DNA of 64,000 nucleotides from Ricinus communis (Eukaryota > Streptophyta > Magnoliopsida > Malpighiales > Euphorbiaceae). This document shows, piece by piece, positions 57,421 to 64,000 of this stretch (position 1 is the first letter of the stretch; each line of letters starts with the position of its first letter). The notes below the pieces were generated by a model. It saw only the letters and a list, made by a program, of their open reading frames with translations. It ran no database searches and was not told the DNA's origin. The stretch lies in assembly GCF_019578655.1 (NCBI RefSeq), contig NC_063257.1, positions 27,297,939 through 27,361,938 of the forward strand. The letters are read 5' to 3'. The translations under genes were made by a program, and so were the position numbers.

Positions 57421-60400
57421 CTAATACGAGAAAACAACCCCGTAAGAGGTGTATATTTGTCAATATTAGAAAATAATCCAGTAAGAGGGGTATATCTTTT
57501 AAGATGAGAAAACAACCCCAAAAAAGCTGTATATTTACTAATACGAGAAAACATCCCCATAAGAGGGGTATATTTATCAATATTAGAAAACAATCTCGTA
57601 AGAGGGGTATATCTTTCAACATGAAAGAACAACCCCCAAAAAGTGATATATTTGTCAATATGAGATAACTACCCCGTAAGAGGGGTATATTTGTCAATAT
57701 TAGAAAATAACCCCGAAAGAGGGGTATATTTATAAATATCAGAAAATAATCCCGTAAGAGGGGTATATCTTTCAACATGAGAAAACAACCCCCAAAAAGT
57801 GATATATTTGTTAATATGAGAAAACAACCCCGTAAGAGGGGTATATTTGTCAATATTAGAAAATAACCCTGTAAGAAGGGTATATCTTTCAACATGAGAG
57901 GACAACCCTAAAATAGTGGTATATTTTCTAATACGAGAAAACAACCCCGTAAGAGGGGTATATTTTTCAATATTAGAAAACAACCTCGTAAGAGGGGTAT
58001 ATCTTTCAAGTTGAGAAAACAACCCCAAAAAAGTGGTTTTTTGGTCAATTTCAGAAAACAACTCCGTAAGAGGGGTATATTTGTCAATATTAGAAAACAA
58101 CCCGTAATAGGGGTACATCTTTCAACATGAGAAAACAACCCCGAGAAAGTGGTATATTTAGTAATATGCGTAAACAACCCCGTAAGAGGGGTATATTTAT
58201 CAATATCAGAAAATAACCCCGTAAGAGGGGAATATCTTTCAACATGAAAAAACAACCTTAAAAAAGTGGTATATTTGTCAATTTGAGAGAACAACCACGT
58301 AAGAGGGGTATATTTGTCAATATTAGAAAATAACCCCGTAAGTGGGGTATATCTTTCAACATGAGAAAACAACCCCCAAAAAGTGATATATTGACTAATA
58401 CGAGAAAACAACCCCATAAGAGGTGTATATTTGTCAATATTAGAAAACAACCCCGGAAGAGTGGTATATCTTTTAAGATGAGAAAACAACCCCAAAAAAA
58501 CTGTATATTTACTAATACGAGAAAACATCCCCATAAGAGGGTTATATTTGTGAATATTAGAAAATAATCCCGTAAGAGGGGTATATCTTTCAACATGAGA
58601 AAACAACCACCAAAAAGTGATATATTTGTCAATATGAGAAAACAACCCCGTAAGAGGGATATATTTGTCAATATTAGAAAACACCCCCATAAGAGGGGTA
58701 TATCTTTCAACATGAGAGGACAACCCTAAAATAGTGGTATATTTTCTAATACGAGAAAACAACCCCCAAAAAGTGATATATTTGTCAACAATAGAAAACA
58801 ACCCCTTAAGAGGGGTATATCTTTCAACATGAGAAAACAACCCCAAAAAAGTGGTATATTTTCTAATACGAGAAAACAACCCTGTAAGAGGGGTATATTT
58901 ATCAATATTACAAAACAACCCCTTAAGAGAGGTATATCTTTCAACATGAGAAAACAACCCCAAAAAAGTGGTATATTTTTATATACGAGAAAACAACACC
59001 GTAATAGGGGTATATTTATCAATATTAGAAACAACCCTGTAAGACGGGTTTGTTTGTCAATATTAGAAAACAACCCCGTAATATGGGTATATTTATGAAT
59101 ATTAGAAAACAACCCCGTAAGAGGGGTATGTTTCTCAATATTACAAAACAACCCTGTAAGAGGGGTATATTTTTCAACATGAGAAAACAACCCCGTAAGA
59201 GGGGTATGTTGGTCAATATTACAAAACAACCCCATAAGAGGGGTATGTTGGTCAATATTACAAAACAACCCCATAAGAGGGGTATGTTTGTCAATATTAG
59301 AAAACAACCCTGTAAGAGCAGTACATCTTTCAACATGAGAAAACAACCCCAAAAAAGTGATATATTTTATAGTACGAGAAAACAACCCCGTAAGAGGGGT
59401 ATATTTGTCAATATTAGAAAATAACCCCTTAAGAGGGGTATAAATTTCAACATGAGAAAACAACACAAAAAAGTGGTATATTTTTTAATACAAGAAAACA
59501 ACACCGTAATAGGGGTATATTTATCAATATTAGAAAACAACCCCGTAAGAGGGGTATGTTTGTCAATATTAGAAAACAACCCCGTAAGAGGGGTATCTTT
59601 GTCAATATGAGAAAACAACCCCGTTAGAGGGGTATGTTTGTCAATATTACAAAACAACGTCGTAAGAGGGGTATATTTGTCAATATGAGAAAACAACCCC
59701 GTAAGAGGGGTATATTCATCAATATTAGAAAACAACCCCGTGAGAGAAGTATGTTTGTCAATATTAGAAAACAACCCCGTAAGTGCAGTATATCTTTCAG
59801 CATGAGAGAACAACCCCAAAAAAGTAATATATTTTATACTACGAGAAAACAACCCCGTAAGAGGGGTATATTTATCAATATTAGAATAACCCCTTAAGAG
59901 GGGTATATCTTTCAACATGAGAAAACAACCCAAAAAAGTGGAATATTTTTTAATACAAGAAAACAACAACGTAATAGGGGTATATTTATCAATATTAGAA
60001 AACAACCCCGCAAGAGAGGTATGTTTGTCAATATTAGAAAACAACCCCGTAAGAGCAGTATATCTTTCAACATTAGAAAACAACCCAAAAAAGTGGTATA
60101 TTTTATAATATAAGAAAACAACCCCGTAAGAGGGGTATATTTGTCAATATTAGAAAACAACCCCGTAAGAGGGGTATATTTGTCAATATGAGAAAATAAC
60201 ACCGTAATAGGGGTATATTTATCAATATTAGAAAACAACCCCGTAAGAGGGGTATGTTTGTCAATATTAGAAAATAACCCCGTAAGAGGGGTATATTTGT
60301 CAATAATAGAAAACAACCCCGTGAGAGGGGTATGTTTGTCAATATTAGAAAACAACCCCGTAAGTGCAGTATATCTTTCAACATGAGAAAACAACCCCAA

Positions 60401-63400
60401 AAAAGTGGTATAATTTTTAATACGAGAAAACAACCCCGTAAGAGGGGTATATTTGTCAATATTACAAAACAACCCCTTAAGAGGGGTATATCTTTCAACA
60501 TGAGAAAACAACCCTAAAAAAGTGTTATATTTTTTTAATACAAGAAAACAACCCCGTAAGAGGTTATATTTGTCAATATTAGAAAACAACCCCGTAAGAG
60601 CGGTATATTTGTCAATATTAGAAAACAACACCGTAATACGGGTATATTTATTAATATTAGAAAACATCCCCGTAAGAGAGGTATGTTTGTCAATATCAGA
60701 AAATAACCCTGTAAGAGAAAATAACCCCCATAAGAGGAGTATATTTGTCAACATGAGAAAACAAACCCAAAAAAGTGGTATATTTACTAATACGAGAAAA
60801 CAACCCCGAAGAGGGGTATATTTCTCAATATTAGAAAACAACCCTGTAAGAGGGGTATTTTTATCAATATATGAAAACAACCCCGTAAGAAGGGTATATC
60901 TGTCAATTTGAGAAAACAACCCCAAAAAAGTGGTATATTTGTCAATTTGAGAAAATAACTCCGTAAGAGGGGTATATTTGTCAATATTAGAAAATAACCC
61001 GTAATAGGGGTATATCTTTCAACATGAGAAAACAAACCTGTAAGAGGGGTATATTTTTCAATATGAGAAAACAAACCCGTAAGAGGGGTATATTTGTAAG
61101 TATTAGAAAACAACCCTGCAAGAGGAGTATAAGTTTCAACATGAGAAAACAAACCCAAAAGAGTGGTATATTTGTCAGTATGAGGAAACAACCTCGTAAG
61201 ACGGGTATTTTTGTCAATATTAGAAAACAACCCCGTAAGAGGGGTATATCTTTCGAGATGAGAAAACAACCCCAAAAAGTGGTATATTTACTAATGAGAG
61301 AAAACAACCCCGTAAGATGGGTATATTTGTCAATATTAGAAAATAACCTCGTAAGAGGGGTATATGTTTCAACATGAGAAAACAACCCCAAAAAAGTGAT
61401 ATATTTGTCAATTTGAGAAAACAACTTCGTAAGAGGGGTATATCTTTCAAAATGTGAAAACAAAGCCAAAAAGATTGGTATATTGTCAATATGAGAAAAA
61501 AATCCCGTAAGAGGGGTATATTCGTCAATATTAGAAAATAACCCCGTAAGAGGGGTATATCTTTCAACTTGAGAGGACTGCCCTAAGAAAGTGGTATATT
61601 TTCTAATACGAGGAAACAACCCCGTAAGAGAGGTATATTTGTCAATATTAGAAAACAACCTCGTAATAGGGGTATATCTTTCAAGATGAGAAAACAACCC
61701 AAAAAAGTGGTATATTTACTAGTAAGAGAAAACAACCCCGTTAGATGGGTATATTTCTCAATATTAGAAAAGAACCCGGTAGGAAGGGTATATCTTTCAA
61801 CATGAGAAAGCAACCCCATTAAAGTGGTATGTTTGTTAATTTGAGAAAATAACCCCGTAAGAGGGGTATATTTGTCAATATTAGAAAATAACCCCGTAAG
61901 AGGGGTATATCTTTTATAACGATAAAACAACCCCAAAAAAGTGGTATATTTACTAATACGAGAAAACAACCCCGTAAGAGGGGTATATCTTTCAAGATGA
62001 GAAAACAACCCCAAAAAAGTTGTATATTTACTAATAAGAGATAACAACCCCGTAAGAGGGGTATATTTCTCAATACTAGAAAACAACCCGGTAAGAGGGG
62101 TACATCTTTCAACATGAGAAAACAACCCCAAAAAAGTGGTATATTTTTCAATATTAGTAAACAATCCCGTAAGAGGGGTATATTTGTCAATTTTAGAAAA
62201 CAACCCCGTAAGAGGGGTATATCTTTCAGAATGAAAAAACAACCCTAACAAAATGGTTTTTTTTTAAATATGAGAAAACAATTCTGTAAGGGGGGTATAT
62301 TTGTCAATGTTAGGAAACAACTCCGTAAGAGGGGTATATTTATCAAGATTAGAAAACAAGCCCGTAAGAGGGGTACATCTTTCAAAATGAGAAAACAACC
62401 CCAAAAAATTGGTATATCTTTTAAAATGGGAAAACAACCCCAAAAATGTGGTATATTTGTCAATATGAGAAAACAACCCTGTAAGAGGAGTACATTTGTC
62501 AATATTAGAAAACAAGCCTGTAACAGGGGTATATCTATCAAAATGAGAAAACAACCCCAAAAAAGTGATATATCTTTCAAAATGACAAAACAATCCTGTA
62601 AGAGGGGGTATATTTGTCAATATTAGAAAACAATACCGTAAGAGGGGTATATTTTTCAATATCAGAAAACAACTCCGTAAGTGCGGTATATTTGCCAATA
62701 TTAGAGAACAACCACGTAAGAGGGGTATATTTGTCAATATGAGAGAACAACCCTGTAAGAGGGGTATATTTGTCAATATTAGAAAATAACCCCGATAGAG
62801 GGGTGTATTTGTCAATATAAGAAACAACCCCAAAGAGTGGTGTATTTGTCAACATGAGAAAACAACCCCGTAAGAGGGGTATATTATTTAATATGAGATA
62901 ACAACCCCAAAAACGTGGTATATTTGTCAATTTTTCGAAAACAACCCCGTAAGAGCGGTATATTTGTCAATATTAGAAAACAAACCTGCAAGAGGGGTAT
63001 ATTTGTCAATAATAGAAAACATCCTTGTAAGAGGGATATATCTTTCAACAAGAGAAAACAAGCCAAAAAATGTGGTATATCTGATAATTTGAGAAAACAA
63101 CCCCGAAAGAGGGGTATATTTGTCAATATGAGAAAACGACCTCGTAAGAGAGGTATATTTGTCATTATTAGAAAGCACCCCGTACGAGGGGTATATTTGT
63201 CAACATGAGAAGACAATCCCATCAGAGGGTTATATTTGTTAACATGAGAAAACAACCCCAAAAGAGTGGTATATTTTTCAATTTGAGAAAACAATCCTGT
63301 AAGAGGGGTATATCTGTCAATATTAGAAAACAACGCCGTAAGAGGGGTATATTTGTCAATATTAGAAAACAACCCTGTAAGAGGGATATATTTGTCAACA

Positions 63401-64000
63401 AGAGAAAACAACCCCAAAAAAGTGGGGTATATCTGTCAATTTGTGAAAACAACCCCGTAAGAGGAGTATATTTGTCAATATTAGAAAACAACCCCATAAG
63501 AGGGATATATCTTTCCAAATGAGAAAACAACCCCAAAAAAGTGGTGTATTTGTAAATATTAGAAAACAACCTCGTAAGAGAGGTATATTCGTCAATATTA
63601 GAAAATAACCCCGTAAGAGGGGTATATTCGACAATTTTAGAAAATAACCCCGTAAGAGGGTTATATTCCACAAAATAACCCCGTAAGACGGGTATATCTT
63701 TCAAAATGAGAAAACAACCCAAAAAAAGTGGTATATTTGTCAATATGAGAAAACAACCCCGTAAGAGGAGTATATTTGTTCATATGAGAAAAGAAATCCC
63801 GTAAGAGACGTATATTTGTCAATATGAGAAAACAACCACGTCAGAGGGGTATATTTGTCTATATTAGAAAACTTCCCTGTAAGAGGGGTATATTTGTGAA
63901 CATGAGAAACAAACCCAAAAAAGTGGTATATTACTCAACATGAGAAAACAACCCCGTAAGAGGGGTATTTTCGTCAATATGAGAAAACAACCCCGTAAGA
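57421..64000. repeat. satellite region C, mixed monomers to the window end
   Basis: Monomers with GGTATGTTTGTC starts are enriched at about 59.0-60.4 kb. A diverged copy of part of A (compare 61.02-61.6 with 43.03-43.6 kb) lies near 61 kb. Towards 62-64 kb indels and divergence increase. No interruption by other sequence is seen. Confidence 0.72.

Larger units (their letters stand above)
40560..64000. repeat. 39-bp satellite array, about 600 diverged monomers
   Basis: Successive GGTATAT starts are 39 bp apart over the whole region (for example 44223, 44262, 44301). A monomer starts GGTATAT, has a variable core (TTTGTCAATATTAG, CTTTCAACATGAG, TTTACTAATACGAG or TTTGTCAATTTGAG), a near-constant AAAACAACCCC and an end that is GTAAGAGG or AAAAAAGT. 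The GTAAGAGG type forms a short inverted repeat with the next monomer (ACCCC, six bases, GGGGT). Because 39 is 13 codons, frames of up to 400 codons arise on both strands with 13-residue repeats. These are not supported as genes. The array continues beyond the window. Confidence 0.96.

Noticed and set aside
40560..64000. Many long frames on both strands with 13-residue repeats (up to 400 codons, e.g. 56119-57321 on the minus strand)
   Set aside because: They follow from a 39-bp period with few stops. Overlapping frames are open in the same place on both strands, starts vary and small indels shift them. No signal of a real gene.
40560..64000. CRISPR-like array
   Set aside because: Monomers abut directly with no unique spacers, and the context is a plant genome.

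Overview
This window looks like repeat-rich heterochromatin from a flowering plant, most likely a eudicot. It is AT-rich and consists of LTR retrotransposons of plant lineages, a fragment of an endogenous plant pararetrovirus and a very long tandem array. I could not support any intact host gene. No species can be named from the sequence alone. All polyprotein genes are broken, so the stretch reads as old silent DNA with younger elements nested in older ones.

Layout. 1-3396: copies of a ~0.95 kb dispersed/tandem repeat, cut by an old gypsy-type LTR fragment that itself holds a solo Athila-like LTR (1133-2574, target duplication GTAAC). 3397-18299: a minus-strand Athila-type element with long LTRs, a tRNA-Asp-type primer site, gag and protease, but almost no pol. 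Nested in its left LTR is a 7.1 kb plus-strand Ty3/gypsy element (4494-11613, target duplication CACGT) with LTRs, primer site, gag-pol and polypurine tract. 18300-20800: more head-to-tail 0.95 kb repeats. 20801-21665: a Cassandra TRIM whose LTRs carry 5S rRNA-like sequence. 21666-22427: unassigned, partly LTR-like. 22428-24688: an endogenous caulimovirid fragment with a movement-protein ORF between inverted arms, each carrying a tRNA-Met primer site. 24689-25910: 0.95 kb repeats, now inverted. 25911-35206: a Tekay/Del-type chromovirus with long unequal LTRs and a degraded chromodomain; its left LTR contains a second, oppositely oriented Cassandra with target duplication GCATT. 35207-38250: repeat, LTR and integrase remnants. 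38251-40559: a solo-like LTR that abuts the satellite exactly.

40560-64000: a tandem array of roughly 600 diverged 39-bp monomers that runs off the right end. The monomer length is a multiple of three, so long accidental reading frames run through it on both strands. The array has higher-order structure: an A region (40.6-44.1 kb), a block of ~816-934 bp higher-order repeats (44.1-51.4 kb), an expanded second copy of A (51.5-57.4 kb) and a more mixed region to the end.

Nothing here works together as a pathway. What can be read is a history of nested insertion, internal deletion, inverted duplication, decay by mostly C-to-T stop codons, and satellite amplification. I found no convincing new gene system. 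The oddest structures are the 39-bp array with its layered organisation and the inverted pararetrovirus fragment.
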